From Eggerthellaceae bacterium (GTDB lineage Bacteria; Actinomycetota; Coriobacteriia; Coriobacteriales; Eggerthellaceae): DNA of 64,000 nt. Location: the NCBI GenBank assembly GCA_017459925.1, contig JAFUCC010000008.1, positions 1 through 64,000 on the forward strand, in the 5' to 3' direction. The notes below the pieces were generated by a model. That model had not been told where the DNA came from. It was given only the letters and a program-made list of their open reading frames with translations, and made no database searches. Shown in pieces: positions 31,157 to 39,649 of the stretch (position 1 is its first letter; each line of letters begins with the position of its first letter). The translations under genes and the position numbers were made by a program.

Positions 31157-31332
31157 CGCTTCACCCTTGCCCCTCCGAGACTTCGTCCCTTGCGCTTCGA
31201 GTGGACACCTTTGATTTTCCGCCGCGCTTTGCGCATGTCCTTATGTCCGCCCTGGGACTCTGAGAGCAAGCTTGACGCCAGCTTGTCGAGAACCAGCTCG
31301 GACAGCTGCTTTCGTGCGTCTTCCATAATCAC
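31153..31332 (-). CDS. Small basic phage protein
   Basis: About 59 aa. The GTG at 31332 overlaps the previous stop and has GGAG at a good distance; the ATG two codons later is an alternative. The C-terminus is strongly basic (RKARRKIKGVHSKRKGRSLGGARVKR), suggesting nucleic acid binding. Confidence 0.45.
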   Translation of the reverse strand: MIMEDARKQLSELVLDKLASSLLSESQGGHKDMRKARRKIKGVHSKRKGRSLGGARVKR

Positions 31333-31556
31333 ATCCGCTCCTTTCGCGACACGAAAGCGCCGCACATCGGACAGAACCTGAACGGGACCTTCGGCTTGTA
31401 GTCAGTGTGGCTCCCGCAGTTCGAGCAATAGAAACCGTCACCCTCGTGGACATTGCTGCATGTACGCCAAAAGAAGGCGGCGTACACAACCGCCATGGCC
31501 ATATAGCCGATCGCGCACCCTGATGTGAGCGCAAGCGCATGCGTCACCTTACTCAT
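31329..31556 (-). CDS. Small membrane-anchored zinc-ribbon protein
   Basis: 75 aa. Residues 5-29 are hydrophobic (LALTSGCAIGYMAMAVVYAAFFW); C-terminal CSNCG and CPMCG pairs form a zinc ribbon. Function unknown. Confidence 0.5.
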   Translation of the reverse strand: MSKVTHALALTSGCAIGYMAMAVVYAAFFWRTCSNVHEGDGFYCSNCGSHTDYKPKVPFRFCPMCGAFVSRKERM

Positions 31557-31743
31557 TGCCTTTCACCTGCTTTCTCTTCGGCTTATCCCACCACTTCGCG
31601 AACTTCTCGGTGCATTCCTTGCAGATATCCCCGCCACGCATGGTTTTTCTGATGCTGTTCGGGTAGCTCTCCACTAAGGAACGTGTGTTACTTGACGGTG
31701 TGTAATATTTCCCGCATCGATCGCACTGCATTGCACCACTCAT
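31549..31743 (-). CDS. Small zinc-binding phage protein
   Basis: 64 aa, CDRCGKYY and CKECTEKF pairs in the style of small HNH-less zinc proteins of phages. Coupled to both neighbours. Confidence 0.5.
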   Translation of the reverse strand: MSGAMQCDRCGKYYTPSSNTRSLVESYPNSIRKTMRGGDICKECTEKFAKWWDKPKRKQVKGNE

Positions 31744-32162
31744 TGCTCGTTCACCAGCCCCTCAGCCAACTGCTGCGCAAACCTGCGAGTCTCAGCCTCC
31801 GCCATGTCAGCGTCAATCATGACCGCAAACGGCTCTCTAAAGCTCCCGTACTGTTCATGAATGCGCCTGCATTCGTCGCTCATGATCGACACGTCGGGCA
31901 GATGCCATGAATGCGCCGCATCCCAGCCAAGAACCCATGTATCGCCATTTAGGCACGCGAACGTCACACCACCATCCACGTCGAGGTCGGGAATCACGTC
32001 GTAAATCTCATCCCAGCTCTTTCCGAAAGCAGGATGGTCATGAGGGATAGCCACGTAACCGCAGCGATGGCCCATCTGAACCGCCCTGGTGCAACACTGC
32101 AGGCTAGATTCCTCAAACTCACGTTCAACGCCAACACCGTTCCAGAACTCACTAGGCTTCAT
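31740..32162 (-). CDS. Conserved-type phage protein, unknown
   Basis: 140 aa. Contains GYVAIPHDHPAFGKSWDEIYDVIPDLDVDGGVTFA, a pattern found in many phage and plasmid proteins of unknown role, then GWDAAHSWH. ATGA overlap with the next gene. Confidence 0.6.
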   Translation of the reverse strand: MKPSEFWNGVGVEREFEESSLQCCTRAVQMGHRCGYVAIPHDHPAFGKSWDEIYDVIPDLDVDGGVTFACLNGDTWVLGWDAAHSWHLPDVSIMSDECRRIHEQYGSFREPFAVMIDADMAEAETRRFAQQLAEGLVNEQ

Positions 32163-32355
32163 TTGCGCTCACCAACTTCCCGCAACCGTCCTCAATTGCG
32201 GTTGTCTTCGGATACCGCCAATCACAGATGCAGTTGAGCAGTAGCAGTATCTTGTCCACGTATTCGCGTTCGGCATGGTTATCCACGGCGATAAGGCGTC
32301 TCGCCTCATTCAGCTCAACCATGTTGGCGAGCACTACTTTCTCGCATTCGTTCAT
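32152..32355 (-). CDS. Small phage protein
   Basis: 67 aa, helical (VVLANMVELNEARRLIAVDNHAEREYVDKILLLL). No family recognised; overlaps both neighbours. Confidence 0.5.
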   Translation of the reverse strand: MNECEKVVLANMVELNEARRLIAVDNHAEREYVDKILLLLNCICDWRYPKTTAIEDGCGKLVSANEA

Positions 32356-32558
32356 GATTCCTCCTCGTAAAGCTCCTCGAGCATTGCCTCGAGCTCTATA
32401 TCATCTTGAATCTCCTTGAATATTGCCCTCTGCGCCCTGATATACCTGTGCGCCATCCTCTTCCCTTTTGGTATCTGATTCTCAGCGATAAGGATGCATA
32501 GGCCGAAGATGCGCAGGCAAACATTCCCAATCAGGCCGATTGCCTTCGCACTCGTCAT
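32352..32558 (-). CDS. Small membrane-associated phage protein
   Basis: 68 aa from ATG 32558. One hydrophobic segment (AIGLIGNVCLRIFGLCILIAE) followed by an acidic helix. Function unknown. Confidence 0.45.
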   Translation of the reverse strand: MTSAKAIGLIGNVCLRIFGLCILIAENQIPKGKRMAHRYIRAQRAIFKEIQDDIELEAMLEELYEEES

Positions 32559-32941
32559 GATTCGCTTCCCTTCACTCGCGCCCCGCATGTCGGGCAGCAG
32601 TTCCGTATCACTCCGCATCCTGTCTCCATGTAGCCGCCGCACTCGGAGCACTTCTCGTCGACGACCTCATGTTCACCGTGCATCATCGAGCGCAAGGTGC
32701 GCTTCTCATTCACGACCTCGCACTCCCTAACCGGCTGGTACTCTTTGCCACCGATGGTCACCTTCTCGATCTCGCGACCGTTAAGCGCAAGCGGGTACAT
32801 CCAGGGTTGCTCTTCTCCTTTGAAGTCGATGCGCATGTGCAGCGTGTCGTAGCCTTGCTCTCGGATCGGCGGATTTACTGGCTCGTGCCATTCGACCTCG
32901 CCCCAGCGATACGTGCGTGGCGGTATCCTGCAGTCACTCAT
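32555..32941 (-). CDS. Zinc-ribbon phage protein
   Basis: 128 aa. C-terminal CSECGGYM and CCPTCGARV pairs. N-terminal part has RWGEVEWHEPVNPPIREQGYD. The same design (unknown domain plus terminal zinc ribbon) recurs in several neighbours. Confidence 0.55.
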   Translation of the reverse strand: MSDCRIPPRTYRWGEVEWHEPVNPPIREQGYDTLHMRIDFKGEEQPWMYPLALNGREIEKVTIGGKEYQPVRECEVVNEKRTLRSMMHGEHEVVDEKCSECGGYMETGCGVIRNCCPTCGARVKGSES

Positions 32942-33216
32942 CTGCCCACCTCGATTCCGAGCGATTTCAGGCGCTCCTCGTACCAGCAGTCGGCGTCATC
33001 GAGCGAGCATCCGCACCGCTCCTCGCTGTAGTGGTCGCATGCCGCCCTGCACGGGCCGTAGTGGACGAACCGGAACAGATCCCGCGCGATGGATGCCAGT
33101 TCTGCCATCTCGTTGCTCGCCAATTCCAAGTCGAGCTCCAGCTCGAAAATTCTGGCCGACGGTGTTTTCTCGCGTTGTGGAACGTCCGTGAACGACGTGC
33201 CTTTCCTAATCGCCAT
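32938..33216 (-). CDS. Cys-rich small phage protein
   Basis: 92 aa from ATG 33216; longer readings shadow the upstream gene. A long helix (ARIFELELDLELASNEMAELASIARDL) is followed by CRAACDHYSEERCGCSLDDADCWYEER. It shares the end motif E.LKSLGIEV with the next protein (EELGIEV), suggesting duplication. Confidence 0.5.
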   Translation of the reverse strand: MAIRKGTSFTDVPQREKTPSARIFELELDLELASNEMAELASIARDLFRFVHYGPCRAACDHYSEERCGCSLDDADCWYEERLKSLGIEVGR

Positions 33217-33604
33217 CTGACACCTCAATTCCAAGCTCTTCCATACGCTTGAACGTCTCATCTTTGAACACGCAACCGGGCGCGTCTTTGCAGGTACTCG
33301 CATAGTACGGACACCCCTTGCAACCGCCTGGAAGGAAGATGAACTCGGCCATGTCGCGCACGAGTGATTCAAGGCTCTTGATACGTCCCTGGCGCTTATC
33401 CATGATGCCGATAAGGTTGCGAATAGACTCGTCGCGTGTTTCAACCTTGTGCTCAAGCTCTTTGATGCGCTTTCGCTGACGAGCTATCTCAACTCCACGT
33501 GCCATCCAGCGTTCGCAAGTCTTGTCGAAATGCTTCTGCAAGATGTCATAGGCTCTCTGAAGCTCATCAAGGCGCTCTCTGAGGTTGCTTTCGCCGAAGC
33601 TCAT
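33206..33604 (-). CDS. Coiled-coil Cys-rich phage protein
   Basis: 132 aa from ATG 33604. A heptad coiled coil spans about residues 5-85; then GGCKGCPYYASTCKDAPGC and the end MEELGIEV, similar to the adjacent 92-aa protein. The pair probably arose by duplication. Confidence 0.5.
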   Translation of the reverse strand: MSFGESNLRERLDELQRAYDILQKHFDKTCERWMARGVEIARQRKRIKELEHKVETRDESIRNLIGIMDKRQGRIKSLESLVRDMAEFIFLPGGCKGCPYYASTCKDAPGCVFKDETFKRMEELGIEVSDGD

Positions 33605-34200
33605 TGCACACCTCCCAAAGCTGAGCGTCCGAGCGTAAACGACTTGGTGTAGGTATCCTGCCAAGCGTCTCGCACCATTTGGTTATGATCAGCACGCTTT
33701 GCCTCGCCCCGAAGCGCCGTCTTTCCGGACGCTGTGAGCATCATCCACAAGGCCTGCGACACTGGCAGTTTGCGGCCAGTTATCTCATACGGCTCGTATT
33801 TCGGCTGCTTAGGATTAAATGAGCTGTCATCCACCCATCCAAAAATAAGCGGTTTCCACCCACTCACATCGATATTCTTCTCGATGATTTCAGTCCACAG
33901 CTTCTTCGTGCAAACCAACCAGTTTACGTCGCCAACCCGGTTCATTCCGTGACCGCTCTTGAGGTCGGCCATACAGCTCTTCACCTCGAAGACGTGAATG
34001 GTTCCGGCCTCGATCGATCGGAGCGACTTCGACATGTTCAATGGCTCGAATGCCATGTAATCGACACGGCCGGTCAGTTGAAATCCGCCGAAAACCTCTC
34101 CGCTATTGAGTTTCACCTCAGATGCCCACAATGGAAACTTGCTAAGAATCTGCCGCTCTAGCTCACAAGAGAGCATGACGGTAATCTCACTTCGATTCAT
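33601..34200 (-). CDS. PD-(D/E)XK nuclease-like protein
   Basis: 199 aa from ATG 34200. Contains GRVDYMAFEP followed about 25 residues later by HVFEVKSCMADL, a D...ExK arrangement, then GHGMNRVGDVNWLVCTKKL. This matches a family of phage proteins related to restriction-type nucleases. Possible role in DNA metabolism; activity not certain. Confidence 0.6.
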   Translation of the reverse strand: MNRSEITVMLSCELERQILSKFPLWASEVKLNSGEVFGGFQLTGRVDYMAFEPLNMSKSLRSIEAGTIHVFEVKSCMADLKSGHGMNRVGDVNWLVCTKKLWTEIIEKNIDVSGWKPLIFGWVDDSSFNPKQPKYEPYEITGRKLPVSQALWMMLTASGKTALRGEAKRADHNQMVRDAWQDTYTKSFTLGRSALGGVQ

Positions 34201-34820
34201 TGCTGCACCTTCTTCCCGCAGTTCGGGCAAAAGTAGGCGTAGTCGGTCATGGCATACGCCTTGCCGCATTCGGAGCACGTGAAGTGCGGTATAGGCCAGA
34301 ACGCAACGTCATCCGGCTGCTTTGCGACGTTCTGGCACGTCCCGCTCCCCAGCGTGGCGGCTATGTACAGCTTCTCGCCGAACTCGAGCGTGCCGTCATC
34401 GTGCTTAGTGGCGAACACGGTGTTCCTGCATTGCTTGTAGATTTCCTTCTCAGCGGATTCGTCGATCTCGATCTCGCCACCGCAGTCGTTGCAGAACGTG
34501 GCGCTTATGTCGTTGATGCACCCGCACTCGCAGCGCGTCGCGTCGTAGGCGCCCGTGTCTGGCTCGTATCCGTACGGGTGCGCCTTAGCCTTGGGCCTTC
34601 CCAGCGTGGCTGCTACGGCCTGCTCGGGAGTGCAGCGGAGCGTGATCAGTGCGGCTTTGGCGTTTGCTGAAGTCTCGATAATTGCTTTCGTAAAGCCGTC
34701 ATCACCGATAATTACATAGCGTTCGTACGGTTCCATCGCGCCTTTGTTTATGCCGCTGCTCATCTGGTACTCCATACCTCGCTCGTCGAGCAGTGCGCGG
34801 AGCTTACCGGTTGTGCTCAT
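34197..34820 (-). CDS. Zinc-ribbon phage protein
   Basis: 207 aa with two ribbons: CECGCINDISATFCNDCG at about 97-114 and CSECGKAYAMTDYAYFCPNCG near the C-terminus. The N-terminal 80 residues are alpha/beta. Function unknown. Confidence 0.55.
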   Translation of the reverse strand: MSTTGKLRALLDERGMEYQMSSGINKGAMEPYERYVIIGDDGFTKAIIETSANAKAALITLRCTPEQAVAATLGRPKAKAHPYGYEPDTGAYDATRCECGCINDISATFCNDCGGEIEIDESAEKEIYKQCRNTVFATKHDDGTLEFGEKLYIAATLGSGTCQNVAKQPDDVAFWPIPHFTCSECGKAYAMTDYAYFCPNCGKKVQQ

Positions 34821-35221
34821 CAGCTCACCGCCTGTATAGCCATGTCAATCAGCTTTGCCTCCGGGAACTGCGACCAAGCGATGATTTCCGGAACAATGAA
34901 AACGACCAGTACCAGCAGCACTAAGGCGAAGAACCTGGCGATTATGCCAACTACCCAAGCCCTATCACTCCAGGTGTCAAAGGTTCTCCAATGGGTATAT
35001 CTATCCTTCTCGAGTTTCATGCAATGCCTTAACAGCAAGAGGTATACCGCCAGCGCGATGGCGAATATGATGCCTGCCATCACTATGTACGTGATATCAA
35101 GCGCGACCTGCATCGCTGCGTACTGCGGCAAATACTCCTGTATAAACTCGCCTGTCTGCTCGACTCCCATACCGAGCTGGTTGCCTATCTCCTTGATTAC
35201 CGATTCATCCATTACGTCCAA
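34820..35221 (-). CDS. Membrane protein, unknown
   Basis: 133 aa with two strong transmembrane segments (about 40-65, VALDITYIVMAGIIFAIALA, and 95-115). It is in the early gene train, not beside structural genes, so a holin role is not supported. May act in superinfection exclusion or host membrane change. Confidence 0.5.
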   Translation of the reverse strand: MDVMDESVIKEIGNQLGMGVEQTGEFIQEYLPQYAAMQVALDITYIVMAGIIFAIALAVYLLLLRHCMKLEKDRYTHWRTFDTWSDRAWVVGIIARFFALVLLVLVVFIVPEIIAWSQFPEAKLIDMAIQAVS

Positions 35222-35484
35222 TCACCTCTCATTCGTTTCTCGTATAGTTCCAGCTCGGCCTTGACATGCTTCTCGTATCGAACCGCGCAAAACGGCTTAC
35301 CCTGGAACTCCATGACGATGGGGTTATCGCACTCTGTAACGTCATCGACCATGTGCTGGCAGCACGGGTCTTTCGCGTTATCAAGTAGAGCCCAGCCGTT
35401 CTCGTCAGGACATCCGATGCAAAGCTCCTCAATCGCGGTCTGGCAATCGGCGAAGCAATCCCTCGCATATCGAAGCTCGCTCAT
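35212..35484 (-). CDS. Small Cys-rich phage protein
   Basis: 90 aa from ATG 35484. CFADC, CIGC, CCQHM and a further Cys suggest metal binding. ATGA-type overlap with the upstream gene. Function unknown. Confidence 0.5.
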   Translation of the reverse strand: MSELRYARDCFADCQTAIEELCIGCPDENGWALLDNAKDPCCQHMVDDVTECDNPIVMEFQGKPFCAVRYEKHVKAELELYEKRMRGDWT

Positions 35485-35882
35485 GCCAGCACCTCCCTCA
35501 TGTCCACGAACTCGACCTTGTGATGGAACGGGTGCTTTACGGGCATGCCGCCGGCTGCATGCACAGTGCAGCTGTACGTCCTGCAGATGAACGGTCGCAC
35601 GTCGTAAACCATGCACGTCTTGTCATCACTGAGCAGTGGGCACGTGAAGTCGATCTCGGCCATTTCGGGCCTCAGCTGGATGCTCCTATCGGCAACCGCT
35701 TTCCTTAAAACGTTCGCCTCTTGCTCGGTCATCGGCAATATCCTCGAGCAGCATTCACCACACCCGACATGAGTGCCGCGGCCGCTGAAGATATCCCTCG
35801 GCTGGTTCAGCTGGCCGATTGCCCTATGCAGCTCAATCAGCTCTAATCGGGACAGGTTGCTGATATCCGACTGGACGGGCAT
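35481..35882 (-). CDS. YkgJ-family putative zinc/iron-chelating protein
   Basis: 133 aa from ATG 35882. Family pattern: GCGECCSRILPMTEQE, then CPLLSDDKTCMVYDVRPFICRTYSC. The CxxCC and later Cys residues bind a metal cluster in the YkgJ/UPF0153 family. Rare among phage genes; role unknown. Confidence 0.75.
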   Translation of the reverse strand: MPVQSDISNLSRLELIELHRAIGQLNQPRDIFSGRGTHVGCGECCSRILPMTEQEANVLRKAVADRSIQLRPEMAEIDFTCPLLSDDKTCMVYDVRPFICRTYSCTVHAAGGMPVKHPFHHKVEFVDMREVLA

Positions 35883-36463
35883 CAGTACCACCCGCTCACG
35901 CAGTAGTCGGTGTTGCCGGGCTCGTTGCCTCCGTCGATGACATAGCATGTGCCCTGGCTTCCCTCGAACGTATCTCCCGGCGCCTTGTCAGACGCCGCAA
36001 CTGCGTAATAGCCTTCTTCGGTGCGGTAGAACCCGTCGTCATCCACCCAGAGCTGGTCGCGGTAGATTGCGTTGTCGCCGCTGTAGAACGTCTCGACGCG
36101 TCCATCGTGCTCGTATGTTCCGTCGTAGTTGTTCAGCCCGTCAGGGTTGCCACGGTAGCCCGTGTAAGAGCCACTGTACGGCTCGTAATACTCTTCTTGG
36201 TATTTCATAGCCGCTTCTACTGCTGCCGCCGCTTCTGCGGCTTCCTGGGCTGCTCTCGCGGCTTCCTGGGCCTCGTTCCACCGCTTCATGGCGAACTCGC
36301 GCTTTGCGGCTTCCCTGGCTTCGATTTGCTGCGAGCTGATGGTATCGCTCACATCCCTGAAAGCGTCGCGGTCGGTCTGCTCCGCGATTGCCGGCGTGCA
36401 GCCGGTGACGACGATTCCGCACAGTGCGGCGGCTATGATTGCTTCGGTTATGTTGCGTTTCAT
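35882..36463 (-). CDS. Predicted lipoprotein
   Basis: 193 aa from ATG 36463. Signal peptide with lipobox IVVTGC (Cys at about 20), an Ala/Glu-rich helix (about 45-90) and a Tyr/Gly-rich C-terminal domain. A surface lipoprotein expressed from the phage early region could block superinfection, as phage lipoproteins such as TP-J34 Ltp do; inferred only. Confidence 0.6.
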   Translation of the reverse strand: MKRNITEAIIAAALCGIVVTGCTPAIAEQTDRDAFRDVSDTISSQQIEAREAAKREFAMKRWNEAQEAARAAQEAAEAAAAVEAAMKYQEEYYEPYSGSYTGYRGNPDGLNNYDGTYEHDGRVETFYSGDNAIYRDQLWVDDDGFYRTEEGYYAVAASDKAPGDTFEGSQGTCYVIDGGNEPGNTDYCVSGWY

Positions 36464-36672
36464 ATCATTGTCTCCTTGAGTCCCAGCAGGTAATCTGCGC
36501 TGACGCCGACGACCTTGCAGATTTCGCGGATGCTCTCCGCGTTGGGCGTCCTGTCGCCCGAATACCACGAGTTGACTGCTGTGAGCGAAAATCCCGTTCC
36601 GTTTGCCAACTCGCTCCTTTCGATGCCGCGCTCGGACATCGCCTTGCGCAGCCTTTGAGTGAGAATCCTCAC
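36460..36672 (-). CDS. XRE-family HTH regulator
   Basis: 70 aa from a GTG at 36672 that overlaps the previous stop. HTH at about 12-55: LRKAMSERGIERSELANGTG, TAVNSWYSGDRTPNAESI. The C-terminus ADYLLGLKE is typical of XRE phage regulators. Confidence 0.75.
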   Translation of the reverse strand: MRILTQRLRKAMSERGIERSELANGTGFSLTAVNSWYSGDRTPNAESIREICKVVGVSADYLLGLKETMI

Positions 36673-37070
36673 AACTCCGCCTTTCCACGGCCAAAGACCA
36701 AAACCGGCCGCTGTTGGTTCACCCACCCTGGCATGGGCAGGTAGTCTTTCGAGAACATTTCCCAGCACTTCTGGTCGTTCATGGGCTTCGGGGTCCAGTA
36801 GAAAACCCAGCCGCCCATCGACTTCTCCCAGTAGATGTGCAGCAGGCCTTTGTGCAGCATGCCGTGGCACCCATCGAGATTCCCCGATCCGCACAGCTTC
36901 ACCTTCGGGATGCGCTTGTCAGTCTCGCGGCTGACCCCGCCCATGCCCTTTTGGATGACGTGATGCGCGTCGTGCGCCCACCTGCCGCAGATGACGCAAT
37001 GCTCCGTGTCGACGACGCTCGGCTTGTCGAACAGCTTCTGCCTGAACATGCTGTACGCGGTTGCGCTCAT
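36669..37070 (-). CDS. HNH-like zinc protein
   Basis: 133 aa from ATG 37070. CVICGRWAHDAHHVIQKGMGG, then KLCGSGNLDGCHGMLHKG: two Cys pairs with the His-His and Asn/His pattern of HNH endonucleases. Could be a recombination endonuclease (NinG-like) given its neighbours. Confidence 0.65.
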   Translation of the reverse strand: MSATAYSMFRQKLFDKPSVVDTEHCVICGRWAHDAHHVIQKGMGGVSRETDKRIPKVKLCGSGNLDGCHGMLHKGLLHIYWEKSMGGWVFYWTPKPMNDQKCWEMFSKDYLPMPGWVNQQRPVLVFGRGKAEL

Positions 37071-37246
37071 GCAACCCACCTCTCGTACACGCAATGGCCG
37101 ACTTCGCGGCAATTCGTCCAGCAGTTCCATGGCGTGCAGAACGACTTGCCGCCGCCGATGTCGGCGACCTTCGCCTCATCTGGGCAGTTGAACGGCATGC
37201 GCTCTGCGAACAGCGCCAAGGCCATCTGTCCCTCGAGCTGCCTCAT
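37067..37246 (-). CDS. Small Cys-containing phage protein
   Basis: 59 aa from ATG 37246, C-terminal CTPWNCWTNCREVGHCVYERW, likely metal binding. Coupled to both neighbours. Confidence 0.45.
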   Translation of the reverse strand: MRQLEGQMALALFAERMPFNCPDEAKVADIGGGKSFCTPWNCWTNCREVGHCVYERWVA

Positions 37247-37692
37247 GCTGCGGCCTCCACGAACTTCATGCGGGCTATCTCCTCCGGCGTCATGACCGGC
37301 AATCCCTGCGCTTCGCACTCCTGGCGCATGCCGTCGAGCAGGTGCGAGAACTCGGCAGAGTCCATTTCAGAGCTGCCCTTGTAGACTTTGACGTGCTTGA
37401 ACTCCTTGCCGTTCACGTAGCCCGTTCCGATTACGTCGTAGTACCGGAAGTAGCCCTCGATCGGGACATCGGATCGCACGCTGAACACCTCGCACACGCC
37501 ATATTCCCTGAGCATGTACCCATGCACGTCGGTATCCGAGTAGCCGAGCTTTCGGGCGAGCTGGTTTAGCAGCACCCAGTAGTATGCGTTCTGGGTGAGC
37601 GAACGGCCCTTCTTCCGCTCCTTGACCTCGTACAGCTTCTCGCGGTCTTGCGAGAACAGCCAGGTGATGATTTCCTGCGGCTTGCCTATCAT
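37243..37692 (-). CDS. NinB-like recombination protein (tentative)
   Basis: 149 aa with RSLTQNAYYWVLLNQLARKLGYSDTDVHGYMLREYG near residues 30-65, a pattern of phage NinB/Orf-type single-strand DNA-binding recombination mediators. It lies between the helicase loader and an HNH gene, supporting a recombination role. Confidence 0.5.
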   Translation of the reverse strand: MIGKPQEIITWLFSQDREKLYEVKERKKGRSLTQNAYYWVLLNQLARKLGYSDTDVHGYMLREYGVCEVFSVRSDVPIEGYFRYYDVIGTGYVNGKEFKHVKVYKGSSEMDSAEFSHLLDGMRQECEAQGLPVMTPEEIARMKFVEAAA

Positions 37693-38429
37693 CAGGCCAC
37701 CATCCTCTTGTCATCGCCGTACATGTCGACGACTTCCACGCCGTCGCAAAGACGGGAGACGATGGCCTCGGCCGTCGCCCTGTCGCGCTTCGCCAGCCTC
37801 TCGGCCAGCTCTCCACGCGTGAAGTTCGTGGTCACGACGATTGGCTTGCAATCGCGGTAACGCATGTCGATGATTTCGTAGAGCATCGACACGGCGAACT
37901 CCGTCGGCTGTTCCTTGCCGAGGTCGTCGAGGATGAGCACGTCGCATCCGTACAGTCTGTCGAGAACGTCGCTCTTGTTGCCGTCGAATATGCCCTGCAA
38001 CTCGCTCACCACGTCACGGGAATTCTCGAAGCGTGCGGTATGCCGGACGCCCTTGTCCTTCTCCGTGTCGAGGATTCGCATAGCCAATGCCGCGGCGAAC
38101 CCGGACTTCATCGTCCCGTTGTTGCCCTGGATGTAGAGCCATGTCCCGCTAAGGACCTTTTCGGAGTAGTCTTCCAAATCGGCTTTGACGGTCAGATAAC
38201 GCTCTGGGATGCCTGCGAGACGGTAACGCCGCTCCGCTCGAGTCGTAGCCGTGCCGTCGTGCTCAGACTCGTTGCATCCGCAAGAGCCCCAGCACGGCAA
38301 CCCGTCATACGTCTTGCCCATGACGTTGATGCTCGTCCGCTTCAACTCCCTGCCGCAATGAGGGCACGTCTCGACGTGCGGGATCTCGCCAACCGGCGAA
38401 TCAATCGTATTTCTGCCAGTAAGAGTCAC
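37692..38429 (-). CDS. DnaC-like helicase loader ATPase
   Basis: 245 aa. N-terminal zinc motif (CPHCGRELKR, CWGSCGCN), then an AAA+ core with Walker A GNNGTMKSGFAA (Gly-Thr-Met in place of the usual Gly-x-Gly), Walker B VLILDDLGKE and sensor VTTNFTRGEL. Overlaps the initiator gene by 29 bases. It loads host replicative helicase at the phage origin. Confidence 0.85.
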   Translation of the reverse strand: MTLTGRNTIDSPVGEIPHVETCPHCGRELKRTSINVMGKTYDGLPCWGSCGCNESEHDGTATTRAERRYRLAGIPERYLTVKADLEDYSEKVLSGTWLYIQGNNGTMKSGFAAALAMRILDTEKDKGVRHTARFENSRDVVSELQGIFDGNKSDVLDRLYGCDVLILDDLGKEQPTEFAVSMLYEIIDMRYRDCKPIVVTTNFTRGELAERLAKRDRATAEAIVSRLCDGVEVVDMYGDDKRMVA

Positions 38430-39138
38430 GCTTCGCCTCCTTCGGCTCCTCGTTCTTCCTGTTCCAGTTCAGAATCGTCCGATAGTGCGACTTGTACTTG
38501 TCGCCCTTGCTGCCGATGTAGTAGCTGAGGTCGTTGATGCGCCTCTCCCAGTCGTTGGGGAATCGCTCCTTGAGCTTTTCAAGCTCTGAGTCGGTGAGAA
38601 GCACGTTCAGGAATTCGCCATAGCGGTGGCGCTTTGTCTCAACCTGTGATGTATTACTGGTTGATTCTTCAGTATCAGATACAGTATCAGTAACAGATAC
38701 AGATATAGGATGGTATCCATGGTGTATCGATGGGGTATCGATAGGGTATGGATAGGGGTCTTTGAATATGGCGTTATACCTGTCGACTAGCTCGGACTTG
38801 AACCCATCGTCTTTGACGGAATCTATGCACTTCGCAAGGGATTTCCCCGTCTTAGGCGAGCTGTTCCAGTTGTACTTCCACCAGTTGCGAATCAGCACCT
38901 CGCTCGTCTCGACGCGATAAGCCAACATACCCTCAGCGCAAAGTTCCTTCATCGCCTTCTTTGCCTGCTGGGCAGTGAGCCCCGTCTCGATTTCGATGCG
39001 CCTGAACGTAACCTCGAAGCAACCTGACAGATTGCCGTGCGGGGCGGTGAGGATGTACAGCATCAGCAACTTTCCGAAGCTGCTCATCCTCTCCACCTTG
39101 GAGTCGGTCCAGAAGTCCGTCACGATGTTTCTATACAT
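38401..39138 (-). CDS. Phage replication initiator (DnaD/replisome organiser-like)
   Basis: 245 aa. N-terminal winged helix (TDSKVERMSSFGKLLMLYILTAPHGNLSGCFEV, then AQQAKKAMKELCAEGML) and a C-terminal DnaD-like end. The linker (about 125-165) is encoded by an A+T-rich repeat tract that may be the origin. Located before ssb and after the loader gene, as in lambda O-type modules. Confidence 0.8.
   Translation of the reverse strand: MYRNIVTDFWTDSKVERMSSFGKLLMLYILTAPHGNLSGCFEVTFRRIEIETGLTAQQAKKAMKELCAEGMLAYRVETSEVLIRNWWKYNWNSSPKTGKSLAKCIDSVKDDGFKSELVDRYNAIFKDPYPYPIDTPSIHHGYHPISVSVTDTVSDTEESTSNTSQVETKRHRYGEFLNVLLTDSELEKLKERFPNDWERRINDLSYYIGSKGDKYKSHYRTILNWNRKNEEPKEAKRDSYWQKYD
38655..38765. other. 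Candidate replication origin (repeat tract inside initiator gene)
   Basis: About 100 bases far richer in A+T than the surroundings, with repeats of GTATCAG/ACAGATA and then GGGGTATCGAT, GGGTATGGAT. Phage origins often lie inside the initiator gene as iterons; no experimental or homology support is available here. Confidence 0.5.
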
Positions 39139-39151
39139 CCGAATCCCCGAC

Positions 39152-39649
39152 TTAGAAGGGAATGTCGTCGTCGTACACCGATGAGGCTGCGTCGATTACC
39201 GGCGCACGCTGCTGGTTGACATAACCGGGCTGCTGTGGCGCCCTGTACGCCCCGTTTTGCTGCTGGTTGGTGTAGTTGTTTGGACGTGTCTGGTATTGGC
39301 CTTGAGAACCGCTTTGCGCGTTCCGCTGCGTCATGAGGTCGATCTCGTCGACCACGACTTCCAGCTTGCTTCGCTTCTGCCCGTTCTGCTCCCACTGGCT
39401 GTAGCGGAGCTTGCCCTCGATGGCGACTTTCATGCCCTTCTGCAGGATTCCAGCCAAGCTGTCAGCGCGGTTGCCGAACAACGTGCAGTCGACGAAGTTG
39501 GTGTAATCTTCCCACTCGCCAGTCTGGTTATTCTTCCTACGGTCGTTCACGGCCATGCCCAAGCTCATGACGCTCATGCCCGATTGCGTACGCCGAAGCT
39601 CCGGGTCGCGGGTTAGGTTCCCGCTGATGACGACACGGTTGATGCTCAT
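39152..39649 (-). CDS. ssb: Single-stranded DNA-binding protein
   Basis: 165 aa, OB fold (NRVVISGNLTRDPELRRTQSGMSVMSLGMAVNDRR), Gln/Asn-rich linker and the acidic tip DDDIPF that recruits partner proteins. Located between initiator and Bet/RecT genes. Confidence 0.95.
   Translation of the reverse strand: MSINRVVISGNLTRDPELRRTQSGMSVMSLGMAVNDRRKNNQTGEWEDYTNFVDCTLFGNRADSLAGILQKGMKVAIEGKLRYSQWEQNGQKRSKLEVVVDEIDLMTQRNAQSGSQGQYQTRPNNYTNQQQNGAYRAPQQPGYVNQQRAPVIDAASSVYDDDIPF

Noticed and set aside
34820-35221. Holin
   Set aside because: Two membrane helices, but the gene is in the early block far from structural genes and no endolysin is next to it; late genes continue past the left edge.
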